The notes: a model not told the origin generated them from the sequence alone. Shown: positions 50,598 through 59,738, counted from the stretch's first letter. The stretch is 64,000 bases of DNA from Verrucomicrobiia bacterium (GCA_036405135.1 DASWYF010000048.1:186001-250000), one strand, 5' to 3'. Program-made: numbers and translations.

Positions 50598-51524
50598 ATG
50601 AAAATGACTTTGCGGACGTGGTTGTTGAGTTTGGCTGGTGCAGCTTTCTTGCTAACGGGACTTAGCCCTGCACAGGCGGCCGAGAAAAAACTGAAAGTGG
50701 TCACCACCGTGACAATGATCTCCGATCTGGTGAAGCAGATCGGCGGCAGTCGCATCGAGGTGCAGGAGTTGATGGGGCCGGGCGTGGACCCGCATCTCTA
50801 CAAGGCCACGGCGGCGGACGTCGCCAAGCTGCAACGGGCAGACGTCATTTTCTACAACGGCCTGATGCTGGAAGGGAAGATGCAGGATCTCTTCGACAAG
50901 ATGAGCCGTTCGCGCAAACACATCTACGCAGCATCCGCCGACATTCCCAAGAATCAGTTGCTCCAGCCGGCAGAGTTCGAGGGGCATTACGATCCACACG
51001 TTTGGTTTGAAGTGCCGCTCTGGGAGCAATGCGCCGCAACGGTGACGAAAGGCCTCGTGGCAGCTGATCCGGCGGGCAAAGCCGATTACGAGAAGCGTGG
51101 TGCGGAGCTGCGTAAGAAATTACAGGAGCTGCATCAATGGGCGGTGAAGAAGGCGAATGAGCTGCCCGCGGAGAAACGCATCCTCATCACGAGCCATGAT
51201 GCTTACAATTATTTCGGACGCGCCTATGGTTTCAAAGTGGTGGGCCTGCAAGGCATCTCCACGGTCACTGAGGCGGGCCTCGCGGACATGGTGAAGCTGG
51301 TGGATTTCATCAAGCAGAAGCAGGTGAAGGCCATCTTCGTGGAATCCAGTGTGCCGCCGAATGCGATCCAACGTATCAGCAAGGATTCCGGTGCGAAGAT
51401 CGGTGGTGAGCTGTTCTCCGACGCGATGGGCACGCCGGGCCAGATGGAGCATGGTTATGACCTCGGCACGTATGAGGGCATGATCAAGCACAACCTCACG
51501 ACCATCGTGGAGGCGTTGAAGTAA
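50598..51524 (+). CDS. metal ABC transporter solute-binding protein (TroA/YtgA/ZnuA type)
   Basis: A 308-residue periplasmic protein with a signal peptide (ending PAQAAEK). The four ligand positions of cluster A-I binding proteins are visible: His in GVDPHLYKAT, His in YDPHVWFEV, His in TSHDAYNYFG and Asp in FSDAMG. A His-His-His-Asp set is that of TroA-like Zn/Mn proteins; there is no long His-rich loop as in ZnuA. The gene starts about 30 bases after the predicted transcription start and leads the five-gene uptake operon. The exact metal (Mn, Fe or Zn) is not decided by sequence. Confidence 0.93.
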   Translation: MKMTLRTWLLSLAGAAFLLTGLSPAQAAEKKLKVVTTVTMISDLVKQIGGSRIEVQELMGPGVDPHLYKATAADVAKLQRADVIFYNGLMLEGKMQDLFDKMSRSRKHIYAASADIPKNQLLQPAEFEGHYDPHVWFEVPLWEQCAATVTKGLVAADPAGKADYEKRGAELRKKLQELHQWAVKKANELPAEKRILITSHDAYNYFGRAYGFKVVGLQGISTVTEAGLADMVKLVDFIKQKQVKAIFVESSVPPNAIQRISKDSGAKIGGELFSDAMGTPGQMEHGYDLGTYEGMIKHNLTTIVEALK

Positions 51525-51557
51525 GGCCCATTCAGAAACTACTCCCCGTTCATAAAG

Positions 51558-52424
51558 ATGAAAACACCCTACGTGTCTCTTGGACTTGTCTGCTTGGCGA
51601 CTACCTTTGCTTCTGCCGCTGAACCTGCTCCCGCAGACAAGACACAATATCACCTCTTCAATGCCACGCCGCGTGAGTTCATGCGAGAGATCTCCACGGA
51701 CCGGCCGGACCTGACGGAAAGCCCTTACACGGTGGATGCGGGGCGTTTTCAGTTCGAGACGGATCTGTGGAATTACAGTTATGACCGGCACAATTCTTCA
51801 CATGCGGATACGCAGGATGAAGCGCACAGCTTTGCCGCTGTGAATGCGAAGGCGGGCCTACTGCACAATCTGGATCTGCACTTCGTGGTGCCGATCTATA
51901 ATCGCATCCGCTCGCATGATTTCTCCACGAGCACGATCACGCGCGATCAGGGCTTTGGCGATCTGACGGTGCGGATGAAGTACAATCTCTGGGGCAATGA
52001 CGGCGGTAAGACGGCGTTCGCGGTGATGCCGTTCGTGAAGTTTCCCACGGCGGCGACAGGCTTGGGCAATAACTCGGTGGAAGGCGGATTAATCTTACCC
52101 TTCGGCATGGAGTTGCCCGGCGGTTGGAGCATGGGGGCGATGCTGGAGTTCGACATACTGCGTGATGGCGCGGGGAGCGGTCATCATCTGGATGTCATCC
52201 AGACGATCACGTTCGGCCATAGCATCGTGGGTGACTTGGGTGGTTATGTGGAATTCTTCAGCGCGAGCAGCACGGAATCACCCACGCCGTGGATGGCCAC
52301 GGTGAACGCCGGTTTGACCTATGGGCTCACTGAGGATATCCAGTTGGATGCCGGTGTGAATTTCGGTGTCACCCGGTCTGCGCCGGATATCAACCCGTTC
52401 ATGGGCATCTCGTGGCGTTTCTGA
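51558..52424 (+). CDS. outer-membrane beta-barrel protein of the metal-uptake operon
   Basis: A 288-residue protein with a signal peptide (ending FASAAEP). STDRPDLTESPYTVDAGRFQFETDLWNY and GFGDLTVRMKYNLWG fit the MetA/phenol-pathway transporter-like porin family; alternating strands continue to the terminal FMGISWRF with a final Phe. A His-rich stretch (YDRHNSSHADTQDEAHSF) may bind metal. It lies between the binding protein (33-base gap) and the ATPase (2-base gap), so it is co-transcribed. An outer-membrane channel for the same metal is the natural inference. Confidence 0.85.
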   Translation: MKTPYVSLGLVCLATTFASAAEPAPADKTQYHLFNATPREFMREISTDRPDLTESPYTVDAGRFQFETDLWNYSYDRHNSSHADTQDEAHSFAAVNAKAGLLHNLDLHFVVPIYNRIRSHDFSTSTITRDQGFGDLTVRMKYNLWGNDGGKTAFAVMPFVKFPTAATGLGNNSVEGGLILPFGMELPGGWSMGAMLEFDILRDGAGSGHHLDVIQTITFGHSIVGDLGGYVEFFSASSTESPTPWMATVNAGLTYGLTEDIQLDAGVNFGVTRSAPDINPFMGISWRF

Positions 52425-52426
52425 AG

Positions 52427-53215
52427 ATGAATGCGAATAATCCAACCTCGCCTATTGGCGAACCCGCTCCGCTGGAGGTTCACGATCTTACGGTCGCTTA
52501 CCAGAAGAAACCCGTGCTGTGGGGCGTGGATGTCACGGTGCCGAAGGGCAATCTCGTAGGCATCGTGGGACCGAATGGCGCAGGGAAATCCACGCTTATC
52601 AAGGCGGCGATGGGCCTGCTGCCCATCAGCAGCGGCTGGGTGAAGGTGTTCGGCACACCACTCAAGGAAAACTTCCGGCGCGTGGGTTATGTGCCACAGC
52701 GCGAATCGGTGGATTGGGATTTTCCCGTGAACGTGATGGATGTGGTGCTGATGGGGCGCTACGGACATCTCGGTGTCTTCCAACGCCCAACGAAGCACGA
52801 CTACGATGTGGCCAAGGCATGTCTCGACAAGGTGAAGATGCTGCCATATGCGAACCGGCAGATCGCGAATCTCAGTGGTGGCCAACAACAGCGCGTCTTC
52901 CTCGCCCGGGCGCTCGCGCAAGAGGCGGACCTGTATTTCATGGATGAACCGTTCGCGGGCGTCGATGCCGCGACGGAAGCGGCGATTATCGAGCTGCTGC
53001 ATGAATTGAAGTCCAAGGGCAAGACCCTGCTCGTGGTCCATCATGATCTCCCGACCGCGCGCAATTACTTCGATATGCTCTTGCTGCTGAACATGCGTGT
53101 GGTGGCTTTCGGACCGACGGAAGAAGTCTTCACTTACGAGTTGCTGCAGAAGACTTATGGCGGACGGCTGACGATTCTGGCCGAAGTCGCCGATGCCGTG
53201 CGGCAAAAGACTTAA
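52427..53215 (+). CDS. metal ABC transporter ATP-binding protein
   Basis: A 262-residue ABC ATPase. Walker A GPNGAGKST, Q-loop PQRESVDWDFP, signature LSGGQQQR, Walker B DLYFMDEPFAG and the switch His in VVHHDLP are all present. The sequence VDWDFPVNVMDVVLMGRYG is typical of the Mn/Fe/Zn group (MntB, TroB, YtgB). ATG 52427 lies two bases after the preceding stop; a GTG five codons earlier overlaps the porin gene and is less likely. Confidence 0.95.
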   Translation: MNANNPTSPIGEPAPLEVHDLTVAYQKKPVLWGVDVTVPKGNLVGIVGPNGAGKSTLIKAAMGLLPISSGWVKVFGTPLKENFRRVGYVPQRESVDWDFPVNVMDVVLMGRYGHLGVFQRPTKHDYDVAKACLDKVKMLPYANRQIANLSGGQQQRVFLARALAQEADLYFMDEPFAGVDAATEAAIIELLHELKSKGKTLLVVHHDLPTARNYFDMLLLLNMRVVAFGPTEEVFTYELLQKTYGGRLTILAEVADAVRQKT

Positions 53216-53224
53216 AGGTGTTCG

Positions 53225-54715
53225 ATGTTTAAACACCATCCATCATCTACCATCCACTATCTACGCTATCTCTTGATAGCGGTCGTGGTGTTTTGGTTCA
53301 CGATAGATGGACATGCAGCGAAGATTGGTGAGATTTCTGAGACGACCATCACGGAACAGGCGATCCGGTTTTTCTCATTTCAAGATCCGGCGGTGAGGTA
53401 TGCGTTGCTGGGTTCCATACTCTTGGGGATTTCTTGCGGGGTGATGGGGAGCTTCATTGTAGTGCGTAAATTGGCGTTGGTGGGTGATGCGCTATCGCAT
53501 GCGGTGTTGCCCGGAGTGGCGTTGGGATTTCTTTGGAACACAACTAAGGATCCGGTGGCGATTTTTGTGGGGGCGACGTTGGCGGGATTGCTGGGCACGG
53601 CGATCGTGGGTGCCATCAAGCACACTACGAAATTAAAAGAGGATGCGGCGCTTGGTTTGGTGCTGGCGGCGTTCTTTTCAGTGGGTATCTGCCTGGTGAC
53701 GATGATCCAGCGGTTACCGACGGGAAATAAAAGTGGTGTGGATAAATTTCTGTTCGGTCAGGCGGCGGCGCTGGGTCCGAATGATGTGAAGCTCATGGCA
53801 ATCGTCACGGTGCTGACGCTCGTGGTCGTCGGGCTCTTCTATAAGCAATTTCTCGTGACGAGTTTTGATGCGGGGTTCGCGCGAGTGACGGGAATTCCCG
53901 TTCAGGTGATGCATTACGTTCTCATGTTGATGCTGGCTTTCGCAGTCGTCATTGCGTTGCAGGCGGTGGGTGTTGTGTTGGTGTCAGCCATGCTCATCAC
54001 TCCGGCGGCGGCCGCATATCTGCTCACGGATCGGTTGCATCGAATGCTTATTCTGGCGGCAGTGTTTGGCATGGTGTCTGGCGCGGCGGGAGCATTCCTT
54101 TCCTTTCTTGGACCGAGTTTGCCGACGGGGCCGTTCATGGTGCTGGGTGCGAGTGCGGTGTTTGGGGCAGCGTTTCTCTTTGGTCCGCAGCATGGCGTGA
54201 TCATGCGCTGGTGGCGGCGGCGTTCGCGCAGTTTGCGCATCCAGCGGGAGAACACCCTCAAGTCCGTCTATCACGTGCTGGAAGCGCGTGATTTCAAACC
54301 GGAAGGTGTCACGGCGACTGAGCTCGCCGAGCGTCGTCGTGAGACGATGGAAGATATCTTGGGTCAGTTGCGTGAATTGAAACGGCATGACCTCGCTACG
54401 TTGCAGGATGATGATCATACGGTTTTCCTCACGCCGGAAGGATGGCAACGCGCTTGCGCTATAGTGCGGAACCACCGCCTGTGGGAATTGTATCTGACGA
54501 ATGCGGCGCAGATGTCCGCCGATCACGTGCATGAAGATGCGGAGAAGATCGAGCACGTGCTGGGTGAGGATGTAGTGCGGCAATTGGAGAAGCGGCTGAA
54601 CTACGCCACGCATGATCCGCATGGAAAACTCATTCCTGGCCAAGCGGATATCCAACGCGGCAGCAATCCGCCTGAGCGTACGGCGGATGCGACGGGATAC
54701 GGGAAACGTACATGA
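53225..54715 (+). CDS. metal ABC permease fused to a DtxR/MntR-type repressor (YtgCR-like)
   Basis: A 496-residue two-part protein. Residues 1 to about 330 are an ABC-3 permease (GDALSHAVLPGVALGF, then MLITPAAAAYLL). Residues 335-472 are a complete DtxR/MntR repressor. The winged helix is VTATELAERRRETMEDILGQL, with the wing near TVFLTPEGW. The dimer and metal region reads NHRLWELYL, HVHEDAEKIEH and DPHGKLIP. Hand alignment to DtxR gives His417, Glu421 and His436 as the ancillary site and Glu440, Glu443 and His444 as primary ligands; Glu440 replaces Cys102, as in MntR. The first-helix ligand (DtxR Met10) appears to be Asn343. In Chlamydia the same fusion is cleaved to release the repressor. 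A matching operator lies at 50552-50570. Confidence 0.93.
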   Translation: MFKHHPSSTIHYLRYLLIAVVVFWFTIDGHAAKIGEISETTITEQAIRFFSFQDPAVRYALLGSILLGISCGVMGSFIVVRKLALVGDALSHAVLPGVALGFLWNTTKDPVAIFVGATLAGLLGTAIVGAIKHTTKLKEDAALGLVLAAFFSVGICLVTMIQRLPTGNKSGVDKFLFGQAAALGPNDVKLMAIVTVLTLVVVGLFYKQFLVTSFDAGFARVTGIPVQVMHYVLMLMLAFAVVIALQAVGVVLVSAMLITPAAAAYLLTDRLHRMLILAAVFGMVSGAAGAFLSFLGPSLPTGPFMVLGASAVFGAAFLFGPQHGVIMRWWRRRSRSLRIQRENTLKSVYHVLEARDFKPEGVTATELAERRRETMEDILGQLRELKRHDLATLQDDDHTVFLTPEGWQRACAIVRNHRLWELYLTNAAQMSADHVHEDAEKIEHVLGEDVVRQLEKRLNYATHDPHGKLIPGQADIQRGSNPPERTADATGYGKRT

Positions 54716-55689
54716 GCGAATTCATTCCACCATTTGACTGGCAGCAGCACGTCATCGCGCCGTGGACTGAGGGCTTTGGGGCGAACATCCTCATCGCGCT
54801 CATGGGTTTCTTCGTGGCGACGGCGTGCGGATTGGTGGGCAATTACTTGATGATGCGGCGCATGGCGTTGGTGGGGGATGCGATCAGCCATAGTGTGCTG
54901 CCGGGTATCGCGATTGCGTTCTTATTGTCCAAGAGCCGGGGAACATTAGCTATGTTCTTGGGCGCGCTCGTCGCGGGTGTGGTGACGACGATTCTTATCG
55001 AGGTCATCCATAAGAAAAGTCGTGTGAAGCAGGATGCGGCGATCGGCATCGCGTTCACGAGCTTGTTCGCGGTGGGCGTGATCATCATCAGCATGTTCGC
55101 GTCGCAAGTGGATCTCGATCAGGAGTGCGTGCTGTATGGCGAGATTGCGTTTGTGCCGTTCGGCGATCCGGTGAAGTTGAGCGAGACGTTCAGTGTTCCG
55201 TTGCCGGTCTTGCGCATGGGGATTGTGGCGGTCATCACTTTGGCGTTTGTCGTGCTGTTCTACAAACAACTGCTGGTGAGTTCGTTTGATGCAGGCTTGG
55301 CGACATCGTTGGGCATCAATGCGACATTCGTACATTACGCGTTGATGTGCTGGCTCTCGATCGTGGTGGTGAGCGCGTTTGAATCTGTGGGCGCGGTGTT
55401 GGTTGTGGCGATGTTGATTTTGCCGGGAGCGACGGCGTTTATGCTGTCGCATCGGTTGCCGGTGATTCATGCACTCACGGTTTTGGTTGCGGCGTTGAGT
55501 TCATTGCTCGGAGTGCATCTGGCTACGTGGCTGAACTGCTCGATGGCGGGCGCGATGGTGGTGATGGCGAGTTTCTTGTTCGCGTTGGCGTGGGTGTTCA
55601 GTCCCTTGGAGGGCTTGTTAGTGCGGTGGATACGACAACGCAGGACACATCTGGAGCCGCCGGAGGGGATTGTGGATGGGGTGAAATGA
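54712..55689 (+). CDS. metal ABC transporter permease (second subunit, YtgD-like)
   Basis: A 325-residue ABC-3 permease with about nine helices. MRRMALVGDAISHSVLPGIAIAF and VVAMLILPGATAFML are the family signatures. It overlaps the fused permease-repressor gene by four bases (ATGA) and has no regulatory domain. The two permeases probably form a heterodimer, as in chlamydial YtgC/YtgD. A hairpin at 55728-55752 ends the operon region. Confidence 0.95.
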   Translation: MSEFIPPFDWQQHVIAPWTEGFGANILIALMGFFVATACGLVGNYLMMRRMALVGDAISHSVLPGIAIAFLLSKSRGTLAMFLGALVAGVVTTILIEVIHKKSRVKQDAAIGIAFTSLFAVGVIIISMFASQVDLDQECVLYGEIAFVPFGDPVKLSETFSVPLPVLRMGIVAVITLAFVVLFYKQLLVSSFDAGLATSLGINATFVHYALMCWLSIVVVSAFESVGAVLVVAMLILPGATAFMLSHRLPVIHALTVLVAALSSLLGVHLATWLNCSMAGAMVVMASFLFALAWVFSPLEGLLVRWIRQRRTHLEPPEGIVDGVK

Positions 55690-55727
55690 GAACGCGAGCA
55701 ATGATGCTTTCTCACTCCTCGCCCCGG

Positions 55728-55752
55728 CCCTCTCCTCATTAAGAGGAGAGGG
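55728..55752. terminator. hairpin at the end of the metal-uptake operon
   Basis: CCCTCTCCTC at 55728-55737 pairs with GAGGAGAGGG at 55743-55752 around a five-base loop. No T-run follows, so it may be a repeat or a structural RNA end rather than a rho-independent terminator. Confidence 0.5.
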
Positions 55753-55807
55753 AGAACATTTCGCGCGCTTTGGTTTTCCCTCAGCGTTCTTGATAGTGTA
55801 AGTTTAC

Positions 55808-56269
55808 TTACAATCTTATATCCCCCGAGTCCGCCACCAAGTCAGCCTTCATCTCTTCGAGTGCGTCACCTTTGATGGCGAGGTATTTGCCGGTGCCGAT
55901 GACGAGGACGGTGCCGTCTTTGGTTTTCAATTCGGATTCGGCGAGGAAGAGTTTGCCGCGTTTATTTTCCACGATTTTGGCCGTGGCGAAGACTTCATCG
56001 CCGGGGCGGACGACATTCAGGAAACGCGTGGTCATCTCGGCGCAATAGGCGAGCTGGCCGCCTTGAGCGATGCAGGCCCAGGCCATGATCTCATCGAGAA
56101 CAGTGGCAAGGATGCCGCCGTGAATGGTGCGGCTGAAGCCGACGTGTTCTTTGCAGGGGGTGAATACGGTGTGGACGCCATTGTCATCGACAGTGAAGCG
56201 CAAGTTCATCCCGACGGGATTTTGTGAACCGCAAACAAAACAGCAACGCGTATGGGGCAACGTCTTCAT
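55808..56269 (-). CDS. PaaI-type hotdog thioesterase
   Basis: A 153-residue hotdog protein. The N-terminal CCFVCGSQNPVGMNL and the helix motif HGGILATVLDEIMAW match the PaaI/YbgC-like thioesterase family with an N-terminal Cys pair (FCFVCG). TTRFLNVVRPGDEVFATA forms the next strands. Such enzymes hydrolyse acyl-CoA thioesters; the Asp in VLDE is the likely catalytic acid. It is a single gene convergent with the metal-uptake operon. Confidence 0.88.
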   Translation of the reverse strand: MKTLPHTRCCFVCGSQNPVGMNLRFTVDDNGVHTVFTPCKEHVGFSRTIHGGILATVLDEIMAWACIAQGGQLAYCAEMTTRFLNVVRPGDEVFATAKIVENKRGKLFLAESELKTKDGTVLVIGTGKYLAIKGDALEEMKADLVADSGDIRL

Positions 56270-56403
56270 ACGCAGAGAAGTGTCAGGGGAAGCAGGGATG
56301 GCGTCGAGTCTGATAAAATCGCTAACAACCGTGTGCTACAGTGGATGCCTCGAACTGCCGGCTGGAATCCGGCAGCACGGGGTTTGTGCTTCGTCGAAGC
56401 TGT

Positions 56404-57672
56404 TTACTTCTCTGCCTTCAAGGGGGCCATCTTGGAGCCGCCGACGCTGATGAGGTGTTTTAGGGTGCGGATGTAGAGTTTACCACCTGCGACTGCGGGC
56501 GTTGTGTGCGTCAGTTCACCCAAGGTGCTGCGGCCGAGGACTTCGAAGGTCTCAGCGGCTTTCACCACGACGACTTCGCCGTTGGTGGCGATAGCGTAGA
56601 TCTTGTCACCGATCAAAATAGGGGAGCCGAAGAAGTTACCACCAGCACGTTCCTGCCATTTCACTTCGCCCGTTTTGCCATTGATGCAACTGACGACACC
56701 GGCATCGCTCCACGTGAAGAGGAGATCACCCAGCACGACGGGCGTGGGAACGTAGTTGGCGGACTTCTTCATCGTCCAGGCGAGCGTGGCGGGCTGGTTT
56801 TTCGCATCATCGCCGGGTTTTACCGCGACGACGTAATTGCCGCCACCACCGCTGCCGCAGGAGCCGATGGCGAAACCGGAAACGATCACGGGAGAACTCA
56901 CGCTGCGTTTATCGAAGGCGTTGGCGTATTCCCACAGGACCTTGCCGTCTTTGGGGTTCACGCCGGTGATGCCGTGGGCCTGGCTGTTGAAGATCAGTTG
57001 CGCTGGGGCACCTTTCGGTTCGTAGACGCACGGCGTGGAATAAGCGGCGGGTTTGCTGTTACGCTTGGTCTCCCACACGGTCTTGCCGGTCTTGCGATCA
57101 ACGGCGATGAGCGAACTGTTCGCGTCCTGATCATTCGGGAGAATTACCATCTCTTCATAGACTATAGGAGAGACGCCGGAGCCGTGCTGGCTGGCGTATG
57201 CGCCGAAATCCCGCTGCCAGACGACGTCACCCTTATGACTGAAAGCGACGAGCATGTTATGCTCCGGCGTGGACCATGTGACATAGACGCGCTCAGCATC
57301 CACAGCCGGAGTGCAGGAGGCGTAGCTGTTGAATTTATGCTTCTGGAATGCCGGGAACGGAAAATCTTTCTGCCAGAGAACTTTTCCATCATGGACGCTC
57401 ACGGCGTGGACCATCAGGCCGCCTTGCTGTTCGTGAGAGCCGGTGAGGAAAATCTTGTCGCCCCAGATCACGGGTGAGGAATGGCCATCGCCGGGCAGCG
57501 GGACTTTCCAGTTGTAATCTTTTTCGGTGAATTGGACAGGAATCGTCTTGGCATTGCTCACGCCGGTTCCGTTCGGACCGCGGAAGCGGGTCCATTCCTG
57601 AGCAGAGGTGGACGTGACCAGCGCGGTGCAGGCAAGGGCTGCGGATAACAAGAACGTGGCTTTGATCTTCAT
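56404..57672 (-). CDS. secreted PQQ-like beta-propeller protein
   Basis: A 422-residue protein with a signal peptide (MKIKATFLLSAALACTALVTSTSA). The mature start EWTRFRGPNGTGVSN is a hallmark of planctomycete/verrucomicrobial PQQ-repeat proteins. Blades of the form DGKVLWQ, TGKTVWETKR, DGKVLWEYA and TGEVKWQER form an eight-bladed propeller as in BamB. No dehydrogenase motif for bound PQQ is evident, so a structural or binding role is as likely as catalysis. ATG 57672 is preferred to an upstream in-frame ATG because of the signal peptide. Confidence 0.88.
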   Translation of the reverse strand: MKIKATFLLSAALACTALVTSTSAQEWTRFRGPNGTGVSNAKTIPVQFTEKDYNWKVPLPGDGHSSPVIWGDKIFLTGSHEQQGGLMVHAVSVHDGKVLWQKDFPFPAFQKHKFNSYASCTPAVDAERVYVTWSTPEHNMLVAFSHKGDVVWQRDFGAYASQHGSGVSPIVYEEMVILPNDQDANSSLIAVDRKTGKTVWETKRNSKPAAYSTPCVYEPKGAPAQLIFNSQAHGITGVNPKDGKVLWEYANAFDKRSVSSPVIVSGFAIGSCGSGGGGNYVVAVKPGDDAKNQPATLAWTMKKSANYVPTPVVLGDLLFTWSDAGVVSCINGKTGEVKWQERAGGNFFGSPILIGDKIYAIATNGEVVVVKAAETFEVLGRSTLGELTHTTPAVAGGKLYIRTLKHLISVGGSKMAPLKAEK

Positions 57673-57884
57673 AAGGCCTAAGGCAGTGCCGAGTGCTATG
57701 CTGGCTTTTTGACAGGAATGGGGAGAATTACAAGCGGGTTTGGTTTGAATGATGAACCACGGAGACACGGAGGACGCGATGAAGAAAAGGGGGTTAGAGC
57801 CTCTTCACGTCGTCTGCTACTAGAGAAGATGTAACGCATTGGCTTGGCGGGGCGTCTAGAGTCGGTATGCTTGGGTCTATTCCT
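57673..57884. other. 212-base divergent intergenic region with a dispersed repeat word
   Basis: It separates the PQQ-propeller and sulfatase genes and should hold both promoters. Bases 57756-57768 (ACCACGGAGACAC) recur exactly at 60148-60160. Confidence 0.5.
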
Positions 57885-59384
57885 ATGAAGCGTGCGCTTA
57901 CTTTGCTCCTTGGTTGTTGGGTCGTGGGATTGTCACTGATACATCAGGCTGTCGCGGCGGAGAGTGCGAAGAAGCCGAATGTCATTTTCATCGCCATTGA
58001 TGATCAGAATGACTGGATCGGAGCGCTGGGCGGGCATCGATTGGCGAAGACGCCGAACATCGACAAGCTGGCGAAGCAAGGGACGGTGTTTCTCAATGCG
58101 CATTGCCAGGCGCCGTTGTGCAATCCTTCGCGCACGAGTTTGATGACGGGGTTGCGGCCAACGACGACGGGGGTTTATGGCCTCGCGCCATGGTTTCGCA
58201 CGTTGCCGGAGTTTCAGGATCGCGTGACGTTGCCGCAGCATTTTAAGGCGAACGGTTACAAGACTTACACGGTGGGTAAGATCTATCACGGTGGAATCGG
58301 CGGGCCGCAGATGCGTGCAAAGGAGTTCGATGTGTGGGGCAATGCGGGTGGCATCGGTGTGAAGCCGGAAAAGAAGCTAATCCCGCCGACGCCGATGGGG
58401 AACAATCCGCTGATGGATTGGGGGGTGTTCCCGCATAAGGATGAGGACAAGGGCGATTATCAGGTGGCGAGTTGGGCCATTGAGCAGCTCAAGCAGATGC
58501 CGAAAGACCAGCCGTTCTTCCTGGCCGCCGGTTTCTTCCTGCCTCATGTGCCGTGCTATGTCTCGCAGAAATGGTATGACTTGTATCCAGATGATGATTC
58601 GCTGCTGCCGCCGGTGAAGGCGAATGACCGTGATGACGTGCCGCGCTTCGCATGGTATCTGCACTGGGACCTGCCGGAGCCGCGCTTGAAGTGGGTGCAG
58701 GAGAATAATCAATGGCGCAATCTGGCGCGCTCGTATCTGGCTTCCGTGAGTTTCACGGATGCGCAGGTGGGGCGGATCATGGATGCGTTAGAGGCGAACG
58801 GACAGGCGGAGAATACGATCGTAGTGTTGTGGGGCGATCATGGGTGGCATCTCGGTGAGAAAGGCATCACCGGGAAGAATACGTTGTGGGAACGGTCAGC
58901 GCGCGTTCCGTTGATCTTTGCGGGACCGGGTGTGGTGAAGAACGGGCGCTGCATGCAACCGGCTGAGCTCTTGGATATGTATCCGACATTAGTGGAGTTG
59001 TGCGGATTGCCTGCGCGCACGGACTTGGAGGGCATCAGCTTGGTGCCGCAGTTGAAGAATCCGGCGACGAAGCGGGCGCGTCCGGCCATCACGTCGCACA
59101 ATCAGGGGAATCACGGCATCCGCTCGGAGCAGTATCGGTATATCCGGTATGCGGATGGCTCGGAGGAGCTTTACGACATCAAAGCGGACCCGAATGAGTG
59201 GACGAATCTGGCGGGTGACAAGAAATACGCGAAGATCATCGCGGAGCATAAGCAGTGGCTGCCGAAGATCGATCTGCCCCCGGCAAAGGGAAGTGCTAGT
59301 CGTGTGCTGACGTATGATGCGGCGACAGGGGATTTCGTGTGGGAGGGGAAGACGTATAGGAAGGGGGCGGAGATTCCGGAGTGA
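57885..59384 (+). CDS. secreted sulfatase (iduronate-2-sulfatase-like)
   Basis: A 499-residue type I sulfatase with a signal peptide (MKRALTLLLGCWVVGLSL to AVAAE). Asp39 and Asp40 in FIAIDDQNDW bind calcium. The active-site motif is CNPSR at 79-83, whose Cys is converted to formylglycine by a sulfatase-modifying enzyme. GDHGWHLGEKG and KNTLWERSARVPL complete the active site, as in iduronate-2-sulfatase-type members that act on sulfated polysaccharides. It is a monocistronic gene. ATG 57885 precedes the signal peptide directly; an ATG six codons upstream is possible. Confidence 0.93.
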   Translation: MKRALTLLLGCWVVGLSLIHQAVAAESAKKPNVIFIAIDDQNDWIGALGGHRLAKTPNIDKLAKQGTVFLNAHCQAPLCNPSRTSLMTGLRPTTTGVYGLAPWFRTLPEFQDRVTLPQHFKANGYKTYTVGKIYHGGIGGPQMRAKEFDVWGNAGGIGVKPEKKLIPPTPMGNNPLMDWGVFPHKDEDKGDYQVASWAIEQLKQMPKDQPFFLAAGFFLPHVPCYVSQKWYDLYPDDDSLLPPVKANDRDDVPRFAWYLHWDLPEPRLKWVQENNQWRNLARSYLASVSFTDAQVGRIMDALEANGQAENTIVVLWGDHGWHLGEKGITGKNTLWERSARVPLIFAGPGVVKNGRCMQPAELLDMYPTLVELCGLPARTDLEGISLVPQLKNPATKRARPAITSHNQGNHGIRSEQYRYIRYADGSEELYDIKADPNEWTNLAGDKKYAKIIAEHKQWLPKIDLPPAKGSASRVLTYDAATGDFVWEGKTYRKGAEIPE

Positions 59385-59496
59385 GGGGGAATTATGAGGT
59401 ATGAAGGATGAATTATGAAGAGGACAGCAGGGGATTTATCAGCCGAATGGGGCAAGCGAATGAAGGGGACGGCACTGCGGCGGACAAACCTCGCTC

Positions 59497-59721
59497 CTAC
59501 AGGTCCACGGGCTGCCATCTGGTGTCTTTGAATTCGTAGGCTTTGCCAAGCGGGACGGCCGGGTTTCGTTGGGTGGCGCCTTTCACGAATTCTTTGAGTT
59601 CCTCAAGAGTGTCAAAGGCGTGCGCTGGCTTTTCGTCTGGCCAGCCGAGGAAAATGAAGGGCTTCTCAGCGGTGAATTCCTTGCCTTCCAAAGGCCCGAT
59701 GAAGAGTCTGGCGATCGCCAT
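59497..59721 (-). CDS. small uncharacterised protein, paralog of its neighbour
   Basis: A 74-residue soluble protein. An AAGGAG box at 59727-59732, five bases before ATG 59721, fixes the start over an in-frame TTG at 59742. The sequence shares a pattern with the 94-residue neighbour: a G-x-L-x-G-x-x-F start, then EKPFIFLGWP (DKPVVVFGWP in the other), TLEELKEF and a final AYEFKDTRWQPV (RLYEFNGTHWHRI). Most likely a tandem duplication of an unknown small domain. No family recognised. Confidence 0.7.
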   Translation of the reverse strand: MAIARLFIGPLEGKEFTAEKPFIFLGWPDEKPAHAFDTLEELKEFVKGATQRNPAVPLGKAYEFKDTRWQPVDL

Positions 59722-59738
59722 AGATGCTCCTTCAGTAA

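Noticed and set aside
54212-54715. Two separate genes (permease and repressor) instead of a fusion
   Set aside because: The frame is continuous through codons 320-350, with no start codon preceded by a ribosome binding site at the junction, and the linker is a short basic stretch as in chlamydial YtgCR.
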